Source of the DNA: Reichenbachiella carrageenanivorans
Lineage (GTDB): Bacteria; Bacteroidota; Bacteroidia; Cytophagales; Cyclobacteriaceae
NCBI RefSeq assembly: GCF_025639805.1
Contig: NZ_CP106735.1
Span: 2,327,501-2,391,500 of the forward strand
DNA: 64,000 nt
Reading direction: 5' to 3'
Shown: positions 53,360 through 62,190 of the stretch, in pieces
How the letters are laid out: each line of letters begins with the position of its first letter
Numbering within the stretch: the stretch's first letter is position 1
Position numbers and translations under genes: made by a program
The notes under the pieces: model-generated
What the model was told of the DNA's origin: nothing
The model's input: only the letters and a program-made list of their open reading frames with translations
Database searches by the model: none

Positions 53360-54664
53360 ATGGAAGTCGAAATTGCTGGTATTCTTTTCTTGTTTGTAAG
53401 CTTCTTCGGACTGCTGGCCTTGGGTGTGCCAGTCGTGTATGGTATTGGTATTTCTACCACCTGTACATTGCTACTCAGTGTGAGTGGTATGCCTGCGCTT
53501 ACTACTGTGGCTCAGCGGATGACCACAGGTATTGATAGCTTTTCGCTATTGGCTATACCGTTTTTCGTGTTGGCTGGTGAGCTGATGAAGCAGGGTGGTA
53601 TAGCCAATCGCTTGATCAATTTGGCCTATGCCTTGCTAGGGCGATTGCCTGGAGGGATGGCCTTTGTGAATGTGCTTTCTGCTATGATGTTTGGCGCCGT
53701 ATCGGGATCTGCTGTAGCGGCGGCTTCGGCCATAGGTGGCATCATGACCGATCGTATGGAAGACGAAGGGTACCCACGCGCCTTCAGCGCATCTGTCAAT
53801 ATTACCGCATCGACTACAGGACTGCTCATTCCTCCGAGTAATGTCTTAATTATTTATGCCCTAGCCAGTGGGGGGACAGCTTCTGTAGCTTCCTTGTTTT
53901 TGGCGGGCTATGTACCTGGTTTTTTAGTAGGCTTTGCGCTTATACTCACCGCAGCTTTTCAGGTACACAGAAAGAAATTGCCGAAAGGCGAAAAAGTAGG
54001 CTTTGCCAAAACACTGACTTATCTGAAAGAATCTTTTTTCAGTCTTATGCTTTTGGTTGTGGTGGTAGGTGGTATCGTAGCGGGTATATTCACCGCTACA
54101 GAGGCCGCAGCGATTGCGGTGTTATATGCGGGTATTTTGGCCTTTATCTACAAGACCGTGACGGTCAAAGACCTTCCTTCCATTATCCTCAATAGTGGCA
54201 AGACCACTGCGCTGGTCATGGCGGTGATTTGTACTTCGATGGCGATGTCTTGGTTGTTTTCGTTTCAGAGCATTCCGCAGTTTATTTCTAGTTTGCTCAT
54301 CGACAATCTGACCAATCCGATCGTGATCATTTTGATTATCAACCTGACCCTACTGATTGTAGGTACGTTCATGGATATGTCGCCAGCGATTCTGATATTC
54401 ACACCTATATTTTTGCCTGTAGTTACTTCATTGGGCATGGATCCTGTGCATTTCGGGATGGTCTTGGTACTCAACCTATGCATTGGTCTTTGTACGCCGC
54501 CGGTAGGTACTATTTTATTCGTAGGTAGTGGTGTAGCCAAAGTGAGTGTGTCGAGCGTCATCAAGCCCTTGATTCCTTTTTTGGTAACGATGATCGTGGT
54601 GCTGCTCCTCGTGACCTACATACCACAGATTTCGCTATGGTTGCCAGGTCTCTTCGGGATGTAA
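53360..54664 (+). CDS. TRAP transporter large membrane subunit (DctM family)
   Basis: The 434-residue protein has about 12 membrane segments and the DctM pattern: IDSFSLLAIPFFVLAGELM, the NVLSAMMFGAVSGSAVAAASAIGGIM segment, PPSNVLIIYA, and a repeat-related second half with FMDMSPAILIFTPIFLPV and LCIGLCTPPVG. It forms the sodium-driven channel with DctQ. It ends the kdu-TRAP operon; no strong hairpin terminator is seen directly after, but the composite repeat starts about 75 bp later. Confidence 0.95.
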   Translation: MEVEIAGILFLFVSFFGLLALGVPVVYGIGISTTCTLLLSVSGMPALTTVAQRMTTGIDSFSLLAIPFFVLAGELMKQGGIANRLINLAYALLGRLPGGMAFVNVLSAMMFGAVSGSAVAAASAIGGIMTDRMEDEGYPRAFSASVNITASTTGLLIPPSNVLIIYALASGGTASVASLFLAGYVPGFLVGFALILTAAFQVHRKKLPKGEKVGFAKTLTYLKESFFSLMLLVVVVGGIVAGIFTATEAAAIAVLYAGILAFIYKTVTVKDLPSIILNSGKTTALVMAVICTSMAMSWLFSFQSIPQFISSLLIDNLTNPIVIILIINLTLLIVGTFMDMSPAILIFTPIFLPVVTSLGMDPVHFGMVLVLNLCIGLCTPPVGTILFVGSGVAKVSVSSVIKPLIPFLVTMIVVLLLVTYIPQISLWLPGLFGM

Positions 54665-54739
54665 CTTAGCACAATACTAATAATAGCATTGGCTTTTCTG
54701 CACGCCGTGGGAGATTACCCGATAGCGCCTTTCTGCGTC

Positions 54740-55035
54740 TGACGCTTCGTATTTCTGAAGGGAATCTGAATGTATATTCAGTTTAACTAATTTCGATTAC
54801 CACCATTAAAGCCATGGAGGCTCATCCTTTTTCTTGATAAAAAGGATGCAAAAATCAAGAAAAATTTAACCTGCATGATGCATTAAGAAATCTATTCCGA
54901 GCTTAAACAGCTTCAAATCAGACACTTCGTTTCGTTTTTCTCATCACCATAGCGGTGCTATGCTTTCTTCGCAAAACTTCCTGATTTATCGCTTTTTAAC
55001 CTCTCATCACGAAGTCCTAATGCATCATGCAGGTT
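54740..55035 (-). repeat. Composite dispersed repeat, copy 2 (inverted, modules B-A-C read on minus)
   Basis: Read on the minus strand, module B comes first (55035 to 54868, with perfect 18-bp inverted ends AACCTGCATGATGCATTA), then A (54848 to 54781), then C (54780 to about 54740). Sequence identity with copy 1 (39053-39316) is high by eye in every module, but A and B have exchanged order. B is about 168 bp here and 162 bp in copy 1. There is no open frame of interest in it. Confidence 0.75.
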
Positions 55036-55320
55036 TAAAGGCGCAAGGCCATTACCCACATCGCCACCAATTTTTCGCCAGCCCACCGAAGGGACTAATA
55101 TTTAAATTGATGTTCTAATTTTCGTCGCCCCTGCTGTTCGTGTTGTCACCCACAGGCTGCTGGGGATGGGGTGTCTGGCGTGCCTCTCCCCCAGTCATAT
55201 CGCAGTGAGGCATGAGTGGAGATATCTCATGAGCGTGTCTGCCTCGCGATGGAGGCAGTGGCTACCGAGCGGGTGCTACAACCAGAGGAGGGGAGTCTTA
55301 GTACGTGTGTTATTGCGTGA
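55036..55320. other. Intergenic region without genes
   Basis: This stretch is more GC-rich than the rest of the neighbourhood and contains CACCGAAGGGAC, GGGGTGTCTGG and similar motifs but no frame, RNA or repeat that I can support. Together with the repeat copy 2 it separates the kdu-TRAP operon from the SGNH gene, a 656-bp gap in all. Confidence 0.5.
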
Positions 55321-56106
55321 ATGACAATCCATAAAACCATTCCTTTCGTATATCAATGCATGATGAGTTATTTTCATGTGATTAGGTCTTGGCTTTGGAT
55401 GGTCATTTGTTTGTTTTTGATGGCTTGTACGGAGGATGAGCCACCTAAAAATACTCCAGGATATAGCCCCAATGGAGGACTGGAAGGCACTACCGAAACG
55501 GGGTTTCATTACTTGGCACTGGGCGATTCTTACACCATCGGACATGGGGTGTCCAAGAGTCAGTCTTGGCCTGTGCTGTTGACAAAGGCACTACTGGAGG
55601 CAGAGGTGTCTATGGCTGATCCTGAAGTCATAGCGGCCACGGGATGGACAACTAGTGATCTGCTGCGTGCCATTAAGAGTAAAGACGATCTACGAGAGAC
55701 TTATGATCTCGTTTCTTTGTTGATAGGTGTAAACAATCAATTCCAAGGAAGATCATTGAGCCAGTTTGAGCAAGAATACAGGGCATTACTCAGCGAAGCT
55801 CTAGCGTTTGCAGGTAATAATAAAAATAGAGTCTTTGTTTTATCTATCCCCGACTATAGCGTGACCCCTGTGGGAGCAAGTAGGGATGTTGAACAAATCC
55901 GTCAGGAGATCGACGCCTTCAACGCCTCTAAAAAACGGATCACAGAAGAGATGGGTGTGCAGTATTTCAACATTACTGGCATATCGCGAGATGCTGCCAA
56001 CAACCCTGCTCTTATCGCTAGTGATGGTTTGCATCCATCTGGCAAGATGTATCAGTTTTGGATGGAATCTATTTTCTCTAGAATAAAGAATATGCTCATG
56101 AGCTAA
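55321..56106 (+). CDS. SGNH/GDSL-family lipoprotein esterase or hydrolase
   Basis: The 261-residue protein has a lipoprotein signal with lipobox LMAC (Cys36). The four SGNH blocks are visible: GDSYT with nucleophile Ser70, GWTTSD (Gly107), GVNNQ (Asn137) and DGLHPSG (Asp234, His237). Starts at 55360 or 55363 would give a shorter and more normal signal peptide, and may be correct. The substrate is unknown; SGNH proteins here could remove acetyl groups from glycans or act on lipids. It is separated from the polysaccharide genes by a repeat, so a link to the pathway is only possible. Confidence 0.88.
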   Translation: MTIHKTIPFVYQCMMSYFHVIRSWLWMVICLFLMACTEDEPPKNTPGYSPNGGLEGTTETGFHYLALGDSYTIGHGVSKSQSWPVLLTKALLEAEVSMADPEVIAATGWTTSDLLRAIKSKDDLRETYDLVSLLIGVNNQFQGRSLSQFEQEYRALLSEALAFAGNNKNRVFVLSIPDYSVTPVGASRDVEQIRQEIDAFNASKKRITEEMGVQYFNITGISRDAANNPALIASDGLHPSGKMYQFWMESIFSRIKNMLMS

Positions 56107-56192
56107 AACTGATTTGATCTCAATATTTCTGTTTCCAACAAATATTTATACTGTCATGATGTGTTAGATTTGATTAGAAATTTAATCCGATT

Positions 56193-57398
56193 ATGCTAGC
56201 AGTTATAGAGAGCAACCCTTACTTGCTCAAATTTGTATCCATGACACTCGCCGTGGTGATTGTGGGCTTTTTTTTGAAAATGCTCAAGCAAACGCACGTG
56301 ATCGTTTATATCATCACTGGAGTGGTGGTGGGGCCACATGTGTTGGGTGTATTTACTGACGCCGAACTGATCACTTCATTAGGCTCACTGGGTTTGATCC
56401 TGCTGCTTTTTTTCATTGGCATGGAGATTTCTCTACAGAAGCTCGTGGCCAATTGGAAGATATCTGTGATAGGCACCATCCTCCAAGTGATATTTAGCGT
56501 GCTAGCAGTATGGCTCATAGGCCAATATTATGACTGGTCTATGGCTAGAATATTGACCTTAGGGTTTGTGGTGAGCTTGAGTAGTACAGCCGTGATTGTG
56601 AAATTACTTCAAGACTCTGGAGAGATAGATCATCCCGTGGGGCAAAATGTACTGGGCGTATTGCTAGTGCAAGATGTACTGATTGTGCCTATGCTCATTT
56701 GTATGAGTTACTTGTCTGGCACAGAGACTTCCGTGTCAGAGATTGCTTTGCAGTTGGTCGGAGGGGTACTCCTGATTGGGTTCGTTCTGTTTTTGTTTTA
56801 CAAAAAGGAAATCAGACTGCCCTTTCACAAGACCTTGAAAAGTGACCACGAACTGCAAGTGTTTTTTGCCTTTGGCCTATGTTTCGGGTTTTCCACCATT
56901 TCGGGTTTTTTCGGACTGTCTACTGCCTTAGGAGCTTTCATTGCAGGTATTTTTGTAGCTACATCCAAGTCTACCAATTGGTTTCATAAAAGTCTATATT
57001 CCTTTAAGGTTCTTTTTGTGGCACTATTTTTCATCTCCATTGGCATGTTGATAGATATCCACTTTTTGTGGGAACATTTGGTTGTGATAGGCGCTTTGGT
57101 GATTGTAGTTTTTATTTCCAACAACCTGATCAATGCGTTAATTATGCGTGGATTTAAAATGAGCTGGAAAGACAGTCTCTATGCAGGTGCTTTGCTTTCG
57201 CAAATAGGGGAGTTCAGTTTTGTACTGGGGCAGTTGGCTTATTCCAATGAGATCATTACCAACTTTGGTTATCAGACCATTGTGGCAGTGATCTCATTGA
57301 CGCTTCTGCTCAGTCCGTTTTGGATCGGGCTGACGAAGCGTTTTACAAGTACAGCGGAGGTGTCTTCTACAGCGACACGCCACGCTTCCAAGGAATAA
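56193..57398 (+). CDS. Kef/CPA2-type monovalent cation:proton antiporter
   Basis: The 401-residue protein has about 12 membrane segments and the Na_H_Exchanger pattern: VYIITGVVVGPHVLG, GLILLLFFIGMEISL, VVSLSSTAVIVKLLQ, LLVQDVLIVPMLI and TALGAFIAGIFVATS. No soluble TrkA-N domain follows, so it is the membrane part only. Its final 32 bases overlap the end of uxaA on the opposite strand. It could respond to acid stress or sodium balance; there is no direct tie to the uronate pathway apart from position. Confidence 0.92.
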   Translation: MLAVIESNPYLLKFVSMTLAVVIVGFFLKMLKQTHVIVYIITGVVVGPHVLGVFTDAELITSLGSLGLILLLFFIGMEISLQKLVANWKISVIGTILQVIFSVLAVWLIGQYYDWSMARILTLGFVVSLSSTAVIVKLLQDSGEIDHPVGQNVLGVLLVQDVLIVPMLICMSYLSGTETSVSEIALQLVGGVLLIGFVLFLFYKKEIRLPFHKTLKSDHELQVFFAFGLCFGFSTISGFFGLSTALGAFIAGIFVATSKSTNWFHKSLYSFKVLFVALFFISIGMLIDIHFLWEHLVVIGALVIVVFISNNLINALIMRGFKMSWKDSLYAGALLSQIGEFSFVLGQLAYSNEIITNFGYQTIVAVISLTLLLSPFWIGLTKRFTSTAEVSSTATRHASKE

Positions 57399-59004
57399 AA
57401 TCCTCTTGGTTCATCAGTACAGCTTTAGCAGCTACCTGTCCACTGGCTATCTGAATGATTTGATTGAGCATTTCTTCTCCCATTTCTGCTATCGTCTTTT
57501 TGCCTTCGATCACCACACCTGCATTAATGTCGATGATATCGGGCATGTGCTCGGCCAGTTTGGTGTTGGACGATACTTTCAGTATTGGCGCGATCGGGTT
57601 ACCTGTAGGCGTACCCAGTCCTGTGGTAAACAAAACAACATTGGCACCAGAGCCCACTAGGCCAGTCGTAGACTCTACGTCATTGCCTGGGGTGCAGAGT
57701 AGGCTGAGGCCATTGTTGTTGGCATACTCGGTGTAGTCTAGTACATCCACTACGGGCGATGTACCGCCTTTTTTGGCTGCTCCGGCCGACTTCATGGCGT
57801 CCGTGATCAGGCCGTCTTTGATATTGCCGGGAGAGGGGTTCATGTCGAACCCAGAGCCTACATCCTCTGCCGATTTGGCGTAAGCCCGCATCAGGGAGAT
57901 GAATTTTTTGGCATGAGCTGGATCCTTCGTGCGGTTGATCAGCTCTTGCTCCACACCGCACAACTCTGGAAACTCTGACAAGATGGCTTTGCCGCCCAAG
58001 GCGGTGATCATGTCCGATACATGGCCTAGCGCAGGGTTTGCCGAAATACCCGAAAATCCATCCGATCCGCCGCATTCTAGCCCGATGGTGAGCTTAGAGA
58101 GCGGTGCCGGCTGGCGCGTGATTTTGTTGGCTTCGATCAGCCCTTTGAACGTGTCTTTGATTGCGTTCTCGATCAGGTCGGACTCCTTGCCCGTTTCCTG
58201 CTGATCAAAGATCAGGAGCGGTTTGGTGAGCGTACCCGACGTGTCGGCTATGGCGCTTTGTAGGATGCTTACTTGGGCATTCTGACAGCCCAGGCTGAGC
58301 ACAGTAGCCCCTGCTACGTTGGGGTTTTTGAGGTAGCCAGCGAGTAGTCGGCAGAGCGTGTCGCTGTCTTCGCGTGTGCCACCGCAGCCCGCTTGGTGCG
58401 TTATGAATTTTACTTTTACGTTTTCAAACAGCTCCTTTTTTTCTGCTTTGATAGCTGTCTCTAGTTTGATTTCGTCGAAAGACGCGCCGTTTTTATATTG
58501 GTCTACGAGGGTAGAGGCAAAGTCATTGTAGGCGTTGCTGTCTTCGTAGCCGAGGGCCTTTTCGAAGGCCTTTTTGATGGTGAGTATGTTTCTGTTTTCA
58601 CAGAAAACCAATGGAAAGACTAGCCAGACGTTGTCTGTGCCCACTTGGCCGTCGGCACGGTGGTAGCCGTCGAAGGTGCGCTGCTCGAAGCGGCTCACAT
58701 CCGGAGCCGCCCATTGGAAGTCGCTCGTGGCTTGGTCTGTAAAGGAGGTGGCTTTGTGTGCCGTGTTTTCGACTGTGATGGCTTGTCCTGCCAGGATGGC
58801 CACCTTGGCTGTGCCTACTACCAGACCGTACATGTACATTTCGTCGCCTATGGCGAGATCGTGCAGGGCAAACTTATGTTTGGCCTGTATGTCTTGCTTG
58901 AGGCTGACCTCGGCTCCGTTGATACTGATGGTAGCACCTGTTTGGAGGTCGGTCAGGGCTACGCCCAGATTGTCCGACTCGTTTATTGTGATGGCTTTTT
59001 TCAT
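57367..59004 (-). CDS. uxaA: Altronate dehydratase
   Basis: UxaA removes water from D-altronate to give KDG. The 545-residue protein has an N-terminal SAF domain (about 5-95, with HDLAIGDEMYMYGLVVG) fused to the catalytic UxaA_C part, which contains HQAGCGGTREDSDTLCRLL, a conserved LSLGCQNAQ, LECGGSDGFSGISANP and the SEFPELCG segment, with Cys residues in the iron-binding role known for the family. The length is somewhat above E. coli UxaA (495). Its ATG overlaps the uxaB stop as ATGA, so the two are translationally coupled. It is the last gene of the uxaC-TRAP-uxaB-uxaA operon and converges with the Kef gene. Confidence 0.95.
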   Translation of the reverse strand: MKKAITINESDNLGVALTDLQTGATISINGAEVSLKQDIQAKHKFALHDLAIGDEMYMYGLVVGTAKVAILAGQAITVENTAHKATSFTDQATSDFQWAAPDVSRFEQRTFDGYHRADGQVGTDNVWLVFPLVFCENRNILTIKKAFEKALGYEDSNAYNDFASTLVDQYKNGASFDEIKLETAIKAEKKELFENVKVKFITHQAGCGGTREDSDTLCRLLAGYLKNPNVAGATVLSLGCQNAQVSILQSAIADTSGTLTKPLLIFDQQETGKESDLIENAIKDTFKGLIEANKITRQPAPLSKLTIGLECGGSDGFSGISANPALGHVSDMITALGGKAILSEFPELCGVEQELINRTKDPAHAKKFISLMRAYAKSAEDVGSGFDMNPSPGNIKDGLITDAMKSAGAAKKGGTSPVVDVLDYTEYANNNGLSLLCTPGNDVESTTGLVGSGANVVLFTTGLGTPTGNPIAPILKVSSNTKLAEHMPDIIDINAGVVIEGKKTIAEMGEEMLNQIIQIASGQVAAKAVLMNQEDFIPWKRGVSL

Positions 59005-60428
59005 GCTTTTGTTGTTAGAAAGTCTGAAATAGTGGCGCCGTCGAGTAGTTGTTCAAACTGGGTTGTAACTAACTCGCCAAGCCCAGCGATTTGGTTCAGG
59101 TCTCGGTTCCAAAATTCTGTTTTAGCTAAGATTGACTGAATGATTTGCTCAGGGCTATGAGTGCTTTGTCTGAGGTATTTGAAATACTCCTTTACCCCTT
59201 CGTCGTCCTGTATCTCATAGGAGGAGAGGTAGAGCCTGATCAGATGAGTAAGTGCAAGTACCAGTCCTTGTGGCAATTCTCCATTGGCGGCTAGTGCATC
59301 CAATAGAGAAGGCAATACACGTACTTTGTATTTCGAAATAGAATTGAGTGAAATGCTTTTGAGTTCGTGTCTGATGTATGGGTTTCTGAATCTTTCGATC
59401 ACTTCCTCGGCGTAGGCTTCTAGCTCTGCTTTTGGGAGAGCTATCGTGGGAGCTATTTCGTCAAATATGATTTGCCGTACAAATGCCCCTACCACTTCGT
59501 CTTCTACGGTTTCTTTTACTGTTTCTAGGCTGTTGAGCAAGCCTACGGGTACCATAGACGTGTGGGCGCCGTTTAGGATTCTTACTTTTCGTACACGGTA
59601 GGGCGTCAGATCCTTGGTATAGATCACGTTGAGGCCGCACTGGTCGGCAGGGAATGCTGCTTGTATTTCTTTGCTGCCTTCGATTACCCACAGATGAAAA
59701 ACCTCAGAGGATACAATCAATTGATCGTCGAAGCCAATAGCCGCCTGAATGTCGGCCACTTCGTCTCGTGGATAGCCCGGTACGATTCGATCTACCAGCG
59801 TATTTGCAAAATAGTTGTGCGTATTTACCCATTCCGCGAAAGCGGCGGGCAAGTCCCAAAGACTAGCATAGTTTAATATCGCCTCTTTCAGCTTTTTACC
59901 ATTTTTGTCGATCAGTTCTACGGGGATAAACTTTAAGCCTTTGCTTGTATCTCCACTGTAGTGCTCATATCTCGCCCATAGGAGCTGGGTCACCTTGCCA
60001 GGAAATGTCTCGGCCAGTTGGCCCGCACTTGGCTGGTCGTCTGCTTTGTACACGATGCCCGCTTCGGTGGTATTGGAGATCACCACTTCTAGGTCTTCGG
60101 AGATAGCTAGTTGGTCGTATTCGGCTCTGGCCTCAAACGGGCTGATCGCTGTCTGAATACAGGAAATCAATCGAGTCTGGCTTGTAGCTTTTCCGTCTTG
60201 TAGGCCACGGTAGATGTGGTGATACAGGTTGTCTTGCTTGCGAAGCATGTCGGTCATGCCTTGGGCAATGGGCTGCACTACGGCTACACCGGCGTTGTAC
60301 CCATGGTTTTCGTTCATCAAGTCAATCATCCAATCGGCAAATGCACGTAGGAAGTTGCCTTCTCCGAATTGGAGAATTTTGATCGGTAAAGGTGTGGTGG
60401 GTACGGTTGTTCTATTTAGTGCTTTCAT
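59001..60428 (-). CDS. uxaB: Tagaturonate reductase (altronate oxidoreductase)
   Basis: UxaB reduces D-tagaturonate to D-altronate with NADH. The 475-residue protein resembles E. coli UxaB from end to end: LQFGEGNFLRAFADWMIDL (24-42), VVQPI, SNTTEAGI, LVDRIVPGYPRDE, VRILNGAHTSMVP and RFRNPYIRHELKSISLNS. These motifs separate it from the mannonate enzyme UxuB. It lies 6 bp downstream of dctM and overlaps uxaA by 4 bp. The presence of UxaB/UxaA and not UxuB/UxuA means the galacturonate branch is encoded here. Confidence 0.95.
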   Translation of the reverse strand: MKALNRTTVPTTPLPIKILQFGEGNFLRAFADWMIDLMNENHGYNAGVAVVQPIAQGMTDMLRKQDNLYHHIYRGLQDGKATSQTRLISCIQTAISPFEARAEYDQLAISEDLEVVISNTTEAGIVYKADDQPSAGQLAETFPGKVTQLLWARYEHYSGDTSKGLKFIPVELIDKNGKKLKEAILNYASLWDLPAAFAEWVNTHNYFANTLVDRIVPGYPRDEVADIQAAIGFDDQLIVSSEVFHLWVIEGSKEIQAAFPADQCGLNVIYTKDLTPYRVRKVRILNGAHTSMVPVGLLNSLETVKETVEDEVVGAFVRQIIFDEIAPTIALPKAELEAYAEEVIERFRNPYIRHELKSISLNSISKYKVRVLPSLLDALAANGELPQGLVLALTHLIRLYLSSYEIQDDEGVKEYFKYLRQSTHSPEQIIQSILAKTEFWNRDLNQIAGLGELVTTQFEQLLDGATISDFLTTKA

Positions 60429-60434
60429 AATTTC

Positions 60435-61727
60435 TTATTCAAATAATTGTGGTAAAAACAGACTGATCTGAGGGATGTAGGTGACCAAAAGCAAGACGAT
60501 GACCATGGCTATAAATAGCGGAATCAACGGCTTGATCACTTTGTCGAGCGAGATACCCGCCACACCGATCCCTACAAACAATACGGAACCTACGGGAGGC
60601 GTACAGAGTCCGATACATAAGTTCATCACCATGATGATCCCGAAATGAACGGGATCTATCCCAATCGCAGTGACTACAGGTAGGAATATGGGAGTGAAAA
60701 TCAAAACGGCGGGTGTCATGTCCATGAAAATACCTACGGCTAGTAGTAGCAGGTTGATCAATAATAGGATCACGATCGGATTGTCCGACACGCTGAGTAG
60801 ACCCGCTGTGACGGCCTGTGGGATATTGGCATACGCCATGACCCAAGACATGCTCATGGAGCAGGCGATCAGCAAGGCCACCACGGCAGTAGTGCCTATT
60901 GAGCTTACTGTGATATTTCTAATTTTATCGAGCGTCAGTTCTTTGTAGATGAGCGACAAGACGAAGGTATATAGTACGGCAATACCCGAGGCTTCGGTAG
61001 CGGTGAAGATCCCGACCACAATACCACCAATCACTACGACGAGCATCATCAGGCTAGGGAAAGCATGAATGAAGGTGATGAGAATGGTTTTGAGTGTTGA
61101 CTTTTCTCCTCTTGGATAATTTTTGATTTTGGCGTAGACCGCCGCTACTAGCATGAGCGCCAGCCCCATCAAAATGCCTGGAATATAGCCCGCCAAAAAC
61201 AGTGCGGCAATAGATACACCACCACTGGCGAGTGAATATACGATCAGAATATTGGATGGCGGAATGACCAGACCAGTCGTAGACGATGCGATGTTGACCG
61301 CTGCGCTGTAGGACTTTTCATATCCTTCTTTTTCCATGCGAGGCCCCAAAGTGCCGCCGATGGCAGACACTGCCGCCATGGCCGATCCAGAGATCGCACC
61401 AAAGAGCATCGCGCCGATGATATTGACATAGGCCAAGCCGCCAGGAAACGACCCCACGAGTGCCTTGGCAAAAGCGATGAGCCGCTGAGCGATACCGCCC
61501 TGGTTCATGATCTGGCCTGCCAGTATGAAAAATGGGATGGCCAACAGCGAAAAACTGTCTAGTCCTGTGGCCATGCGCTGTGCCATGGTCGTATAGGCAG
61601 GCATCTGATCGATATTGACTAGGATAGTCAATAAAGAAGACAGGCCTACGCTATAGGCTACAGGTACGCCTATGACTAGGAATACCAAAAAGCTGATGAC
61701 TAAAGTATATATCTCAAGATGCTCCAT
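60435..61727 (-). CDS. TRAP transporter large membrane subunit (DctM family, second system)
   Basis: The 430-residue membrane protein has the DctM pattern, with LDSFSLLAIPFFILAGQIM, AMLFGAISGSAMAAVSAIGG, PPSNILIVYSLASGG and FMDMTPAVLIFTPIFLPV. It is a clear paralogue of the protein at 53360-54664. It overlaps the DctQ gene by 14 bp. Expressed with uxaC and uxaB, it probably imports saturated hexuronates. Confidence 0.95.
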   Translation of the reverse strand: MEHLEIYTLVISFLVFLVIGVPVAYSVGLSSLLTILVNIDQMPAYTTMAQRMATGLDSFSLLAIPFFILAGQIMNQGGIAQRLIAFAKALVGSFPGGLAYVNIIGAMLFGAISGSAMAAVSAIGGTLGPRMEKEGYEKSYSAAVNIASSTTGLVIPPSNILIVYSLASGGVSIAALFLAGYIPGILMGLALMLVAAVYAKIKNYPRGEKSTLKTILITFIHAFPSLMMLVVVIGGIVVGIFTATEASGIAVLYTFVLSLIYKELTLDKIRNITVSSIGTTAVVALLIACSMSMSWVMAYANIPQAVTAGLLSVSDNPIVILLLINLLLLAVGIFMDMTPAVLIFTPIFLPVVTAIGIDPVHFGIIMVMNLCIGLCTPPVGSVLFVGIGVAGISLDKVIKPLIPLFIAMVIVLLLVTYIPQISLFLPQLFE

Positions 61728-62190
61728 GATTGTCTTTTAGCTGAGTGAAAAAATCTGAAAGGGCATAAAAACAGATGAGCAATCCGCTCAGCGGAAGTGC
61801 CAGATAGACATAGCCTAGCGACAAGTGCATGGCAGAAGAGGTCTGCCCGAGCTGAAACGAAATGATGACAAGTCGAGTGCCCCCAACAATCAAAGCGACG
61901 ATCGAAAAGGCCGATATGAGTATTCTGATGGTCAGTTGCTGTATGTGTTTTTGCTGCGTGGTGAGTTTTCGTTCGAGCAGTTCTATGGCTACGTGCATGC
62001 CTTTGCCGGAGGCATAGGCGGCACCGAGTAGCCCTACCCAGATGAGTAAATACCTAGACAGTTCGTCGGTAAATGCGCTAGGGTCGTTGAGCAAGTACCT
62101 GGAGGCTACCTGCCAGAGTACATTGAGTACCATCAGGCCTAATAATAGGCTGAGGCTGATCTCTAAAAATTTATCCAACTTATTTCTCAT
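61714..62190 (-). CDS. TRAP transporter small membrane subunit (DctQ family, second system)
   Basis: The 158-residue protein has four hydrophobic segments and the DctQ signature SRYLLNDPSAFTDELSRYLLIWVGLLGAAYA. It begins at a normal ATG, unlike its paralogue at 52861. It overlaps dctP by 11 bp and dctM by 14 bp. Confidence 0.93.
   Translation of the reverse strand: MRNKLDKFLEISLSLLLGLMVLNVLWQVASRYLLNDPSAFTDELSRYLLIWVGLLGAAYASGKGMHVAIELLERKLTTQQKHIQQLTIRILISAFSIVALIVGGTRLVIISFQLGQTSSAMHLSLGYVYLALPLSGLLICFYALSDFFTQLKDNHGAS

Noticed and set aside
55276..55545. Antisense frame at the start of the SGNH gene
   Set aside because: It overlaps the signal peptide and catalytic block of a clear SGNH protein on the other strand.
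58645..59139. 164-residue plus-strand frame across uxaA/uxaB
   Set aside because: It lies antisense to two strongly identified enzymes that overlap by the ATGA pattern; Cys-rich and without family features.
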